A stretch of DNA of 64,000 nt, from contig NZ_LZHZ01000022.1 in assembly GCF_001667505.1 (NCBI RefSeq), positions 124,001 through 188,000 on the forward strand, in the 5' to 3' direction. Within the stretch, counting starts at the first letter, position 1. Each line of letters begins with the position of its first letter. Origin of the DNA: Mycobacterium sp. ACS1612 (lineage in GTDB: Bacteria; Actinomycetota; Actinomycetes; Mycobacteriales; Mycobacteriaceae). A model generated the notes under the pieces. That model saw only the letters and a program-made list of their open reading frames with translations. It was not told where the DNA came from and did not search any database. This document shows, piece by piece, positions 1 to 8,123 of this stretch. Made by a program: the position numbers and the translations under genes.

Positions 1-564
1 CGGTGACATGTCGCGGGCCAGCGCCGAAGCGGTGTACTTCTCCCCCACCGCCATCGGTGGTAACACGGCGCCGATGTTGATCGCCCTGACCGGGTCATCG
101 CCCGTGGCGTCCAGCCAGCGGCCGATCCAACCGGTGGGCACCGATTCCAGCGGCGACGCCGACTGCCAGATGTCCATCGACCGGAAATGACTGCGCGACG
201 GCTTCGGATACGTCACGCCGCGCACGATCGCCAGCTTCTGCTCGTCCCACAGCTTGTGCAGGCCCTTCAGTACCGGGTTGAGCCCCAGCTGATCGTCGAG
301 CGGTATCACTTCCCCTGGCGCATAGGCCAAGTCGGGTCGCGCATCGTGATAAGCGTTGTCCGGGAACGGGATAACGGTGCTCAGCCCGTCGTTGCCACCG
401 TAGAGCGTGACGATCACCAGCACGCCCGCCCCGTCGGGCAGCTGAGCCCGCTCGGCGGCCTGCTGCAGATCCAACCAGCTACACGACGCCGCGCCGGCGA
501 GCAGGCCCGCCGCGCCGACGCCGATGCTGGCGGTCAAGAACTTTCGCCGATTGATCTCTGCCAT
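1..564 (-). CDS. DUF1501 family protein, Tat-type signal, C-terminus cut by window edge
   Basis: The reading frame starts at an ATG whose first base is 564 and runs off the left edge, giving 188 residues. The N-terminus carries a twin-arginine motif (NRRKFL, residues 5-10), a hydrophobic Ala/Gly stretch and a Cys near residue 28, so export by the Tat system is likely. After it comes VIVTLYGGNDGLSTVIP, typical of the DUF1501 family (alkaline-phosphatase-like fold, function poorly known). It starts 10 bp after the stop of the DUF1800 gene, and DUF1800-DUF1501 pairs are a common operon. Substrate unknown. Confidence 0.85.
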   Translation of the reverse strand, partial: MAEINRRKFLTASIGVGAAGLLAGAASCSWLDLQQAAERAQLPDGAGVLVIVTLYGGNDGLSTVIPFPDNAYHDARPDLAYAPGEVIPLDDQLGLNPVLKGLHKLWDEQKLAIVRGVTYPKPSRSHFRSMDIWQSASPLESVPTGWIGRWLDATGDDPVRAINIGAVLPPMAVGEKYTASALARDMSP

Positions 565-574
565 CTGAAAGCCG

Positions 575-1897
575 TTACGTCGTCAGGTATTCGGGTGTGC
601 TGACTGCTGCCATGAAGAGAGCCCTCGGGTTCTTGGCGAAGGGTTTCAGTCCCGCGACCGTCTGATCCGTCCACGCGCCGACGCCGATCAGATAGCCCGC
701 GGCGTCGATGCGTTCGTTCTTACCTACCTCTTCGATCACCGACAGGTCGCCGCGGTCGGCCAGTTCGCCGACCGCCCAGGTTTGGGACGTGATGCTCGCG
801 GTCGACACCCACGCGCGGCCCTGCGGCCATCCCGCGACATCCGGTGGGTAGAGCGGTTTTTGACCGAGCACGGTCAAGATGTCGAAGGCCGTGCCTGCCT
901 CTGCGTCGCTGTCCAGCGTCAGTTCGAGCGTGCGGACCACGCCGAGCAACCACTCCATGGGGTTGTTCACCGACGAGGCGGTGACGAATTCCGGGTCGAG
1001 CAGAATCGCCTTGGTCAGCGCCTTGAGGTCGCGGCCTTGGCCGTACGCGCTGACGAGGCGGGCGAGTGTCTGCGGCGACGGCGGCGCGTCCGATGCCAGC
1101 TGTTTCCACAGCCTGGTCGCGACGTACGGCGCCGACGCCGGATGGTTCAGCACCGCATCGCAGAACCCCTCAGCGTCCAGGTCACCCGACTGGCCCAGCA
1201 CCGTCTTGGTCTGCGAATCGTGTTTGTCGGCAACGACTTTGGTTTGTCCGTCCCGTGCGACGGTCCAGCCGGTCAATGCTCTGGCGCCCTCTTTGACGTC
1301 TGACTCGGTGTAGCCGTTGCCCTCGCCGAGTGTGAAAAGCTCCATGAATTCGCGCGACAGGTTCTCGTTCGGCGACGACGCGACATTGTCCTTACCGTCC
1401 AGCCAGGACAACATGGCGGCGTCGGTCAACATCGCGTAGGCCAGCGTGCGGAAGTCGCCGAGCGCCAGCGTGCGCAGCTTCTGATTCTGGGCAGCCATGT
1501 AGGTGGCGTAGCGGACCTTCGCCGTCGACGTGGCGAAATGGTTGTGCCAGATCAGCGTCAGCTTCTCGTGGATCGGCTCGTGCACCGCCGCGATTCGGCG
1601 CACCCACCAGTGCGCCAGTTCCGTCGCCTGTGAGGAGATCAGGTTGTCCCGGGCCAGCAGCGCCGCCGACAACTCGTCGCCGACCAATTCATCGGGCCAG
1701 CCCGGCGCGGGCGGGAAGACCGGCATCGGTGTGGCGATGGCGCCTGGATCGGATTCGGGGTCCGCGTCGAGCAGCGTGTCGAGGTAGGTCGACCAGTCCT
1801 GGCCGACGACCGCGTCGACGCGCGGCCCCGACGTGCCGAACCCCGTTCGTCGCAACAGACGCGCAGTGGCGATCCACTGTGGTGACTGCGCCGACAT
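575..1897 (-). CDS. DUF1800 domain-containing protein
   Basis: A 440-residue protein beginning MSAQSPQWIATARLLRRTGFG. Family marks are visible: the N-terminal LLRRTGFG, the WWVRR and LIWHNHFATS segments around residues 95-125, NENLSREFMELFTLGEG near 180, and the C-terminal PPDVAGWPQGRAW segment. These are typical of DUF1800, a helical family of unknown activity found with DUF1501 proteins; the downstream gene is indeed DUF1501, 10 bp away. The two are presumably co-transcribed from a promoter in the 130-bp gap to the right. No signal peptide is evident, unlike its partner. The biochemical role is not known to me. Confidence 0.85.
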   Translation of the reverse strand: MSAQSPQWIATARLLRRTGFGTSGPRVDAVVGQDWSTYLDTLLDADPESDPGAIATPMPVFPPAPGWPDELVGDELSAALLARDNLISSQATELAHWWVRRIAAVHEPIHEKLTLIWHNHFATSTAKVRYATYMAAQNQKLRTLALGDFRTLAYAMLTDAAMLSWLDGKDNVASSPNENLSREFMELFTLGEGNGYTESDVKEGARALTGWTVARDGQTKVVADKHDSQTKTVLGQSGDLDAEGFCDAVLNHPASAPYVATRLWKQLASDAPPSPQTLARLVSAYGQGRDLKALTKAILLDPEFVTASSVNNPMEWLLGVVRTLELTLDSDAEAGTAFDILTVLGQKPLYPPDVAGWPQGRAWVSTASITSQTWAVGELADRGDLSVIEEVGKNERIDAAGYLIGVGAWTDQTVAGLKPFAKNPRALFMAAVSTPEYLTT

Positions 1898-2029
1898 ACC
1901 TAGACCCCCAGTCGCTGACGGGTCAGTTGGCTAAGTCTGCGGAGGCGTGACTGACCCGTCGCTGCCCACAGCGTAGGCGATCAGCAATCGGTTCGACGGC
2001 TGCTTGCAAAGGCAACAGCAGTTGCTGGT

Positions 2030-2689
2030 TCAGGGCCCCGCGGCGGGTGCGCGGACCACGAGAGGCACCGCGGGGAAGTACGCGGCCATCTCCGAGCGTG
2101 ACTTGCGCAGTGTCGCCGTGCCGTATCCCTGCTTGCGGTACGCGGGGTGGATCCAGATCCGGACGTTGACCTCGCCGCCGGAGAGCTCCCCGAACACCAT
2201 GCCGACCTTCTCCGAGCCGTCGATGGCCACCAGCCAGGCCGCTTCTTCGGCGTCGACGCGACGCAGCGCGGCGCGGATCTCGTCGTCGAGGTCACCGGGC
2301 GGCGCGCCGGAGCCGTCGCCGGCGGCGCGCACGTCGTCGGTACGGGCGGCGAAGAGGTCGCGGTCCTGATCCGCCGCGAACGGGCGCAGCACCAGATTCT
2401 GTCCCGGCACGGGCGGCGGTTCGGCGATGAACGTCAGCTGACTGTTCAGATCCTCGAGTTCGGCGGCGATCCTGTCCCGCGACACTTTCGTCAGCCTGTC
2501 GAACGACAGCCGCAGCACCGCCTCGGCTGCCACCGGCGTCGTGCCGACCAGCCGGGCGATCGCCTCGATGGCGGCGTCGTAGTCCTGCGATTCGACGACC
2601 GCATCGAGCAGTTCGTGGCGGCGGTCGAGCGCGCGGACCATCGCACGAGCGATCTCCCTGCGTTCGATCTTGTTGTCGTGCTCCGTCAT
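2030..2689 (-). CDS. GNAT acetyltransferase with GyrA-like helical N-terminus
   Basis: I take the ATG at 2689 (MTEHDNKIERREIARAM, 219 residues), because the longer frame to 2974 lies over the next gene. Residues 1-80 are helical and include AEAVLRLSFDRLTKVSRDRI, which reads like the coiled-coil and dimer region of DNA gyrase subunit A. Residues 95-219 form a GNAT fold; the acetyl-CoA binding segment is HPAYRKQGYGTATL. The gene follows the Rv2867c-like GNAT by 11 bp and should be the last member of the dxr operon. The acceptor substrate is unknown. Confidence is high for the GNAT domain and moderate for the gyrase-like resemblance. Confidence 0.8.
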   Translation of the reverse strand: MTEHDNKIERREIARAMVRALDRRHELLDAVVESQDYDAAIEAIARLVGTTPVAAEAVLRLSFDRLTKVSRDRIAAELEDLNSQLTFIAEPPPVPGQNLVLRPFAADQDRDLFAARTDDVRAAGDGSGAPPGDLDDEIRAALRRVDAEEAAWLVAIDGSEKVGMVFGELSGGEVNVRIWIHPAYRKQGYGTATLRKSRSEMAAYFPAVPLVVRAPAAGP

Positions 2690-2700
2690 ACCGCCAGACG

Positions 2701-3555
2701 CTAGTCCAGAAGGACGGTCGCGAAGGTGCCGACCTGTTGGAAACCGATGCGCGCGTAGGTGGCGCGGGCAACGGTGTTGAAGTCGTTGACGTACAGGCTT
2801 GCGACGCGGCCGCTGCGTACCACCGCCGAAGCCAGCGTCGCAGTGCCCGCGGTGCCCAGGCCGCGGCCGCGGTAATCGGGATGCACCCAGACACCCTGGA
2901 TCTGGCCCACCGACGGCGACTGCGAGCCGACCTCGGCCTTGAACACCACCTGACCGCGCTCGAACCGCGCCCACGCGCGGCCCGCGGCGATCAGGCCCGC
3001 GACGCGCCGCCGGTAGCCGCGCCCGCCGTCGCCGATACGCGGATCGATGCCGACCTCGCCGATGAACATGTCGATGGCCGCCACCAGATAGGCGTCGAGC
3101 TCGTCGACGCGAACCGGGCGCACCGCCGGGTCGATCGGCGACTGCGGCGCGGCGGCCAACGCCATCAACGGTTGTTGTTCGCGCACATCACGTGCCGGAC
3201 CCCAGGCCTGCTCCAGGCGCCGCCACATGGGCATCACGTATTCGGCGCGGCCCACCAGTGACGAGCAGCGCCGCGCGGTGCTCATGGCCTTGTCCGCGAA
3301 CGCGTTCAGATCGGTGAGCTCACCGCGCAGCGGGATCAGATTCGCCCCGGCGAAGCACAGCGACTCACTGACCCGCCGACGCGTCCACAGTTCACCGCCG
3401 ATGGCCGACGGTTCGACACCGTGTTCGGCGACCCGCGACGCCACCATGCAGGAACCGACGGGATCGTCGTCGAGCACCTGGCGCACGGCCGCGGCGTCAT
3501 GAACCACCGATACCCGTCGGTCGTCGACAAGGCGGAATAGCGGCGGAGCCGACAT
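2701..3555 (-). CDS. GNAT acetyltransferase with DUF4081-type N-terminus (Rv2867c-like)
   Basis: A 284-residue protein beginning MSAPPLFRLVDDRRVSVVHD. Residues 1-140 match the DUF4081-type N-terminal domain often fused to GNATs in actinobacteria (GSCMVASRVAEHG, FAGANLIPLRG). Residues 150-284 are a GNAT domain with the acetyl-CoA loop VHPDYRGRGLGTAGTATL and the C-terminal YARIGFQQVG. It lies 54 bp downstream of ispG on the same strand, as Rv2867c does beside gcpE in M. tuberculosis (order recalled from memory). The acceptor is unknown; nothing suggests a direct part in isoprenoid synthesis despite the shared operon. Confidence 0.88.
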   Translation of the reverse strand: MSAPPLFRLVDDRRVSVVHDAAAVRQVLDDDPVGSCMVASRVAEHGVEPSAIGGELWTRRRVSESLCFAGANLIPLRGELTDLNAFADKAMSTARRCSSLVGRAEYVMPMWRRLEQAWGPARDVREQQPLMALAAAPQSPIDPAVRPVRVDELDAYLVAAIDMFIGEVGIDPRIGDGGRGYRRRVAGLIAAGRAWARFERGQVVFKAEVGSQSPSVGQIQGVWVHPDYRGRGLGTAGTATLASAVVRSGRVASLYVNDFNTVARATYARIGFQQVGTFATVLLD

Positions 3556-3609
3556 GGGCGCTCTTTCTAACCGATGCTGGGGCTGGTGACCCTGCTCACA
3601 GGGTCATGC

Positions 3610-4773
3610 TCAGCTTACGGTCACAACCGGCGTACCGCTGGCAGATGTTTCGTCACCACGCTCCTCCGCGATTCGCATGGCCTCTTCGATCAACGTCTCG
3701 ACGATCTGCGCCTCGGGCACGGTCTTGATGACCTCACCCTTGACGAAGATCTGCCCCTTGCCGTTTCCGGATGCGACGCCGAGGTCCGCCTCGCGCGCTT
3801 CGCCGGGACCGTTGACGACGCAGCCCATCACGGCGACGCGCAACGGAACGTCCATGCCCTCCAGGCCCGCGCTGACCTCGTTGGCCAACGTGTAGACGTC
3901 GACCTGCGCGCGCCCGCAGGACGGGCAGGACACGATCTCGAGCGAGCGCGGCCGCAGATTCAGCGATTCCAGGATCTGGTTGCCGACCTTGACCTCTTCG
4001 ATCGGCGGCGCCGACAGCGACACCCTGATGGTGTCGCCGATGCCCCGCGACAACAACGCGCCGAACGCGACAGCCGATTTGATCGTGCCCTGAAACGCCG
4101 GGCCCGCTTCGGTGACGCCGAGGTGCAGCGGGTAGTCGCACTGGGCGGCCAACTGCTCGTAGGCAGCGACCATGATCACGGGATCGTTGTGCTTGACGCT
4201 GATCTTGATGTCGCCGAAGCCGTGCTCCTCGAACAGCGAGGCCTCCCACAGCGCCGATTCGACGAGCGCTTCGGGGGTGGCCTTGCCGTACTTCTCCATG
4301 AACCGCTTGTCCAGCGAGCCCGCGTTGACGCCGATCCGGATCGGGATGCCCGCCTCGCCCGCCGCCTTGGCTACTTCCTTCACCCGGCCGTCGAATTCCT
4401 TGATGTTCCCGGGGTTTACCCGCACCGCGGCGCACCCCGCGTCGATGGCGGCGAAGATGTACTTCGGCTGGAAGTGGATGTCGGCGATCACCGGGATCTG
4501 GCTGTGCTTGGCGATCTCGGACAGCGCGTCGGCGTCCTCCTGACGCGGACAGGCCACCCGGACGATGTCGCAGCCCGATGCGGTCAGTTCGGCGATCTGC
4601 TGAAGCGTGGAGTTGACGTCGTGGGTCTTGGTGGTGCACATCGACTGCACCGCGATCGGATGGTCGCTGCCGATGCCGACATTGCCGACCATCAACTGGC
4701 GGGTCTTGCGGCGCGGCGCCAACGTCGGAGCAGGCGGGGCCGGCATACCCAGCCCAATTGCCTGGCCTGTCAT
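3610..4773 (-). CDS. ispG: 4-hydroxy-3-methylbut-2-en-1-yl diphosphate synthase (flavodoxin)
   Basis: The 387-residue product is IspG (GcpE), the [4Fe-4S] enzyme that converts methylerythritol cyclodiphosphate to HMBPP in the MEP pathway. Visible marks are the TIM-barrel start with [46 protein letters not shown], and the C-terminal cluster ligands in [11 protein letters not shown] and GCVVNGPGE. Length fits the family. It sits between rip1 (8 bp upstream) and the GNAT pair in one leftward operon with dxr, so two MEP enzymes are co-transcribed. No truncation is seen. Confidence 0.97.
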   Translation of the reverse strand: MTGQAIGLGMPAPPAPTLAPRRKTRQLMVGNVGIGSDHPIAVQSMCTTKTHDVNSTLQQIAELTASGCDIVRVACPRQEDADALSEIAKHSQIPVIADIHFQPKYIFAAIDAGCAAVRVNPGNIKEFDGRVKEVAKAAGEAGIPIRIGVNAGSLDKRFMEKYGKATPEALVESALWEASLFEEHGFGDIKISVKHNDPVIMVAAYEQLAAQCDYPLHLGVTEAGPAFQGTIKSAVAFGALLSRGIGDTIRVSLSAPPIEEVKVGNQILESLNLRPRSLEIVSCPSCGRAQVDVYTLANEVSAGLEGMDVPLRVAVMGCVVNGPGEAREADLGVASGNGKGQIFVKGEVIKTVPEAQIVETLIEEAMRIAEERGDETSASGTPVVTVS

Positions 4774-4781
4774 GGTTTCTC

Positions 4782-6011
4782 CTACTGGAAAGGTCTGATC
4801 GGGTTGACGAAGTCAGCGGTCACCGTGAGCGCCATGTAGCCGATGACGAAGACGAGGATCACGTACGTGGCCGGCATCAGTTTGAGGTAGTTGACCGGCG
4901 GCGCCGCGTCGATGCGGCGCGCTCTACGGATCATATTGCGGATCTTCTCGAACACGGCAATCGCGATGTGGCCGCCGTCGAACGGCAGCAGCGGAACCAG
5001 GTTGATGGCGCCGAGCACGAAGTTCAACTGGGCGAGGAAGAACCAGAACGCCATGAAGTAACCGTGTTCGAAGGCGTCGCCGCCGATGATCGACGCGCCC
5101 ACCACGCTGATCGGCGTATCGGGATCGCGCTGCCCGCCGCCGATGCTGTGCACGAGCGCACCGATCTTGGTGGGGATCTTCGCGAGCGACTTACCCAGTT
5201 CCACGGCGAGGTCACCGGTGAACGCGACCGTGCCCGGCACGGCGGTCACCGGGTTGAAGTGCTGGTATTTGACCGGGCCGAACTCGGAGGCCGAGACGCC
5301 GACCGCGGCCACCGTGGTCGGGCCCTGCGCGTCTTTCGACGTCCAACGCTGGGTGCGGGTGACGTCGACCATGGTGGTGAACTTCTTGCCGTCGCGTTCG
5401 ATGACGAACTGCGTCGGACCGGTCAGCGCGCGCACCGCGTCGACCATCTCGTCGGGATTGGTGACGTCCTTGTCGCCGACCTTGACGATGATGTCGCCCG
5501 CCTTGATCCCAGCGGCGGCGGCGGGCCCGATGCCCTCGCACTTGCCCATCTGGTCTTTACTGAGTTGCGGTGCGACACAAGATGTTTCGGCAACGTAGGC
5601 CGCCGGCTGCGGATGCAGGTTCGGCAGCCCCCAGATCAATGCCATGCCGTAGATGAGCACCAGGCCGATGACGAAATTCATGCCCGGCCCTGCGAACAGC
5701 ACCAGCACCCGCTTCCAGGTCTTCTGCCGGTACATCGCATATTTCTCGTCCTCGGGCGCGATCTCGTCGATCGCGGTCATGCCCGCGATGTCGCAGAAGC
5801 CGCCGAGCGGCACGGCCTTGACGCCGTATTCGGTGTGGCCGAGCTTGTTGGGCCGATGCGTCGACCACAGCGTCGGGCCGAACCCGACGAAGTAGCGGCG
5901 CACCTTCATCCCGGTGGCGCGCGCGGCCCACATGTGCCCGCATTCGTGCAGCGCCACCGACACCAGGATGAAGAGCGCGAACAGCGCGACGCCGATGATC
6001 CACATGATCAT
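4782..6011 (-). CDS. rip1: Site-2 intramembrane zinc metalloprotease Rip1 (RseP/M50 family)
   Basis: The 409-residue protein starts at ATG 6011, which overlaps the dxr stop as ATGA and implies translational coupling. The frame stays open further upstream, but that part lies over dxr. The zinc site HECGH is at residues 22-26 in the first membrane helix, the second metal motif [11 protein letters not shown] lies near the C-terminus, and a PDZ domain ([16 protein letters not shown]) sits in the middle. Rip1 cleaves anti-sigma factors and other membrane proteins within the bilayer; in M. tuberculosis it acts on anti-sigma factors K, L and M. That is notable because the neighbouring mpt83-like gene has a SigK-like promoter. 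Confidence 0.95.
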   Translation of the reverse strand: MIMWIIGVALFALFILVSVALHECGHMWAARATGMKVRRYFVGFGPTLWSTHRPNKLGHTEYGVKAVPLGGFCDIAGMTAIDEIAPEDEKYAMYRQKTWKRVLVLFAGPGMNFVIGLVLIYGMALIWGLPNLHPQPAAYVAETSCVAPQLSKDQMGKCEGIGPAAAAGIKAGDIIVKVGDKDVTNPDEMVDAVRALTGPTQFVIERDGKKFTTMVDVTRTQRWTSKDAQGPTTVAAVGVSASEFGPVKYQHFNPVTAVPGTVAFTGDLAVELGKSLAKIPTKIGALVHSIGGGQRDPDTPISVVGASIIGGDAFEHGYFMAFWFFLAQLNFVLGAINLVPLLPFDGGHIAIAVFEKIRNMIRRARRIDAAPPVNYLKLMPATYVILVFVIGYMALTVTADFVNPIRPFQ

Positions 6012-7165
6012 TTGGTGGTGACGACCTCCCGGGAAACTACGCTCTTTGCCCGGTCGCGGGCCCAGCGTTGCGCATCGAGCACGTCTTCCACGGTAGCGGG
6101 TTCGGCGGCCCACTGGTCGGCAGCGCGCAGGACCTCGGCGATCGTTCGCACAATCGACGGGAAGCGGATCCGGCCGTCGAGGAAGGCTGCCGCCGCTTCC
6201 TCGTTGGCGGCGTTGTAGACCGCGGTCAGGCAGCCGCCCCTGGTGCCGGCTTCTTTCGCCAGGTCGACCGCCGGGAACACCGTGGCATCGAGCGGCTCGA
6301 AGTCCCAGCTCGACGCGGTGGAGAAATCGCAGGCCAGGGCGGCGCCGGCGACACGCGCGGGCCAGCCCAGCGCCAGCGCGATGGGCAGCTTCATATCCGG
6401 CGGGCTGGCCTGGGCCAGCGTCGAGCCGTCGGTGAACGTCACCATCGAGTGCACGATCGACTGCGGGTGCACGACGACGTCGATCCGGTCGTACGGGATG
6501 CCGAACAGCAGGTGTGTCTCGATCAGCTCCAGCCCCTTGTTGACCAGCGACGCCGAGTTCAGCGTGTTCATCGGCCCCATCGACCAGGTGGGATGCGCGC
6601 CTGCCTGCTCGGGGGTGACGTCCTCGAGCCGTTCGGCGGGCCAGCCGCGGAACGGTCCGCCGGACGCGGTCAGCACGATCTTGGCCACCTCGTCGGGCGC
6701 GCCGCCGCGCAGGCACTGCGCCATCGCGGAGTGTTCCGAGTCGACCGGCACGATCTGCCCCGGCGCGGCGGCCTTGAGCACCAGCGGGCCGCCCGCGACC
6801 AGCGACTCCTTGTTGGCCAGCGCGAGCCGGGCGCCGCTGGCCAGCGCCGCCAGCGTGGGCGCCAGCCCCAGCGCGCCGACGAGCGCGTTGAGCACGACGT
6901 CGGCCTCGGTGTTCTCGACGAGTCTGGTGGCGGCATCCGCTCCGGCGTAGGTGACGTCGCCGACCTCGGCGGCTGCCGCGTCGTCAGCGACCGCGATGTT
7001 CGTCACGCCCGTCTGGGCGCGCTGCCGGGTCACCAGGTCGGGGTTGCCGCCGCCTGCGGCCAGCCCGACGACTTCGAAGCGGTCGGGGTTGGCGGCGATG
7101 ACCTCCAGCGCCTGGGTGCCGATCGAGCCGGTGCTGCCGAGGATCAGCACGCGGGTTCTGCTCAC
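6008..7165 (-). CDS. dxr: 1-deoxy-D-xylulose 5-phosphate reductoisomerase
   Basis: The 385-residue protein is Dxr (IspC), which uses NADPH to convert DXP to MEP. The N-terminal nucleotide-binding motif is [14 protein letters not shown]. The metal and substrate region includes [27 protein letters not shown]-like [20 protein letters not shown], and the flexible-loop segment [11 protein letters not shown]. The M. tuberculosis protein is slightly longer at its N-terminus, as I recall it, but this start places the Rossmann motif normally. It is the first gene of the dxr-rip1-ispG-GNAT-GNAT operon. Its promoter should lie in the 156-bp divergent gap shared with the fasciclin lipoprotein gene. Confidence 0.96.
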   Translation of the reverse strand: MSRTRVLILGSTGSIGTQALEVIAANPDRFEVVGLAAGGGNPDLVTRQRAQTGVTNIAVADDAAAAEVGDVTYAGADAATRLVENTEADVVLNALVGALGLAPTLAALASGARLALANKESLVAGGPLVLKAAAPGQIVPVDSEHSAMAQCLRGGAPDEVAKIVLTASGGPFRGWPAERLEDVTPEQAGAHPTWSMGPMNTLNSASLVNKGLELIETHLLFGIPYDRIDVVVHPQSIVHSMVTFTDGSTLAQASPPDMKLPIALALGWPARVAGAALACDFSTASSWDFEPLDATVFPAVDLAKEAGTRGGCLTAVYNAANEEAAAAFLDGRIRFPSIVRTIAEVLRAADQWAAEPATVEDVLDAQRWARDRAKSVVSREVVTTK

Positions 7166-7234
7166 TGCTTCATTGTGCCGCGCCGCGATTTCTCAGCGCG
7201 AGCGGCGGAAAAAATGACGCAAATGTGACGTGCC

Positions 7235-7261
7235 CCATCCGTGACGGGCCTCACGCCGAAT
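7235..7261 (+). promoter_or_regulatory. Candidate SigK-type promoter of the MPT83-like gene
   Basis: CCATCC at 7235-7240 and CCGAAT at 7256-7261 are separated by 15 bp. As I recall the literature, the SigK consensus of M. tuberculosis is CCATCC, 15-16 bp, CCGAAT, so both hexamers match fully. It lies about 60 bp before the ATG of the mpt83-like gene, which is a SigK regulon member in M. tuberculosis. The match is seen in the sequence; use by SigK is inferred. Confidence 0.7.
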
Positions 7262-7321
7262 CTCTGGTGTCAGTGCAGAGCGCGGGCACCATGCCCGTCA
7301 CGACAAGGGAGCAAGAGCGTC

Positions 7322-7984
7322 ATGAATGTTATTCACCGTCAAGCAGTATCGGTGGCGGGCCTGGCCGCGGTCGCGGTTTTCGGTTTGTCGGCGTGTTCGA
7401 CCGACACTTCCACCGCGGCACCCGTCGAACCGGCGAGCCCGTCGTCGTCGGCGATGGCGACCCCGATGGATCAGCCCGTCGATCCCGGCGCCAGCCTGGT
7501 CGGACCGGGCTGCGCCGACTACGCCGCACAGAACCCCACCGGCCCCGGCTCGGTGACCGGTATGGCGCAGGATCCGGTGGCGGTGGCGGCGAGCAACAAT
7601 CCGCTGCTCACCACGCTGACCGCCGCGATCTCGGGCAAGCTCAACCCCAACGTGAACCTGGTCGACACCCTCAACGGCGGTGAGTTCACGGTGTTCGCCC
7701 CGACCGACGCCGCGTTCGCCAAGATCGACCCGGCCACCATCGAGAAGCTGAAGACCGACTCGAACCTGCTGAGCAGCATCCTCACCTATCACGTGGTGCC
7801 CGGGCAGGCGAGCCCCGCTCAGGTCGTCGGGATGCACAAGACCGTGCAGGGCGGCCAGGTCGACGTGACCGGCATGGGCAACACCCTGAAGGTCAACAAC
7901 GCAGGCGTGGTGTGCGGCGGCGTCCGTACCGCCAACGCGACCGTGTACCTGATCGACACGGTCCTGATGCCGCCTGCCGCCTAG
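7322..7984 (+). CDS. Fasciclin-domain (FAS1) lipoprotein, MPT83/MPT70-like
   Basis: The start is set at ATG 7322, with AAGGGAG about 10 bp before it; this gives 220 residues and puts a lipobox (LSAC) at the end of a good signal peptide. A Ser/Pro/Ala-rich linker follows, then a FAS1 domain of about 130 residues with [11 protein letters not shown] and [12 protein letters not shown]. tuberculosis MPT83 is a lipoprotein of the same length, and MPT70 is a secreted paralogue flanking dipZ. Only one copy is present here, before dipZ. The protein should be lipid-anchored outside the membrane. Its function is unsettled, with adhesion or envelope roles proposed for the family. Confidence 0.92.
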   Translation: MNVIHRQAVSVAGLAAVAVFGLSACSTDTSTAAPVEPASPSSSAMATPMDQPVDPGASLVGPGCADYAAQNPTGPGSVTGMAQDPVAVAASNNPLLTTLTAAISGKLNPNVNLVDTLNGGEFTVFAPTDAAFAKIDPATIEKLKTDSNLLSSILTYHVVPGQASPAQVVGMHKTVQGGQVDVTGMGNTLKVNNAGVVCGGVRTANATVYLIDTVLMPPAA

Positions 7985-8005
7985 GTCACCAACCCTCGCG
8001 AGCAG

Positions 8006-8049
8006 ACGTAGAACTGCCCATTTCGCGCCGAAATCAGGCAGTTCTATGT
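8006..8049. repeat. Long imperfect hairpin after the fasciclin gene
   Basis: TAGAACTGCC (8009-8018) pairs with GGCAGTTCTA (8037-8046). The outer stem extends to 8006 and 8049 with one G-T pair. An inner stem ATTTCG (8020-8025) with CGAAAT (8029-8034) closes a 3-base loop. It begins 22 bp after the lipoprotein stop. It may act as a terminator without a U-tract, or be a copy of a REP-like palindrome. Confidence 0.6.
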
Positions 8050-8050
8050 T

Positions 8051-8091
8051 CCCTACCCGAGCTGGGCCCCGGTGGCCCAGCTCGGGTAGGG
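8051..8091. terminator. Perfect 18-bp stem hairpin between fasciclin gene and dipZ
   Basis: CCCTACCCGAGCTGGGCC (8051-8068) is exactly repeated in inverted form at 8074-8091, with the 5-base loop CCGGT. There is no T-run after it. Strong GC hairpins without U-tracts are common at mycobacterial gene ends, so this is a likely terminator or attenuator ahead of dipZ. A partial extra copy of the right arm (GGCCCAGCTCG) follows at 8091-8101. Confidence 0.6.
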
Positions 8092-8123
8092 GCCCAGCTC
8101 GCGCCATGAAGGCGGACGCCCCC

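Noticed and set aside
3574..4839. 421-codon plus-strand ORF opposite ispG
   Set aside because: Arg/Asp/Val-rich shadow typical of the antisense frame of a high-GC gene; ispG on the minus strand is certain.
4758..6218. 486-codon plus-strand ORF opposite rip1 and dxr
   Set aside because: Low-complexity His/Arg/Asp composition and no recognisable motif; antisense to two certain genes.
6012..6716. Upstream extension of the rip1 frame to a 644-residue protein
   Set aside because: The extra 235 residues lie inside dxr and are Arg-rich; the ATGA overlap at 6011 gives the normal Rip1 N-terminus and length.
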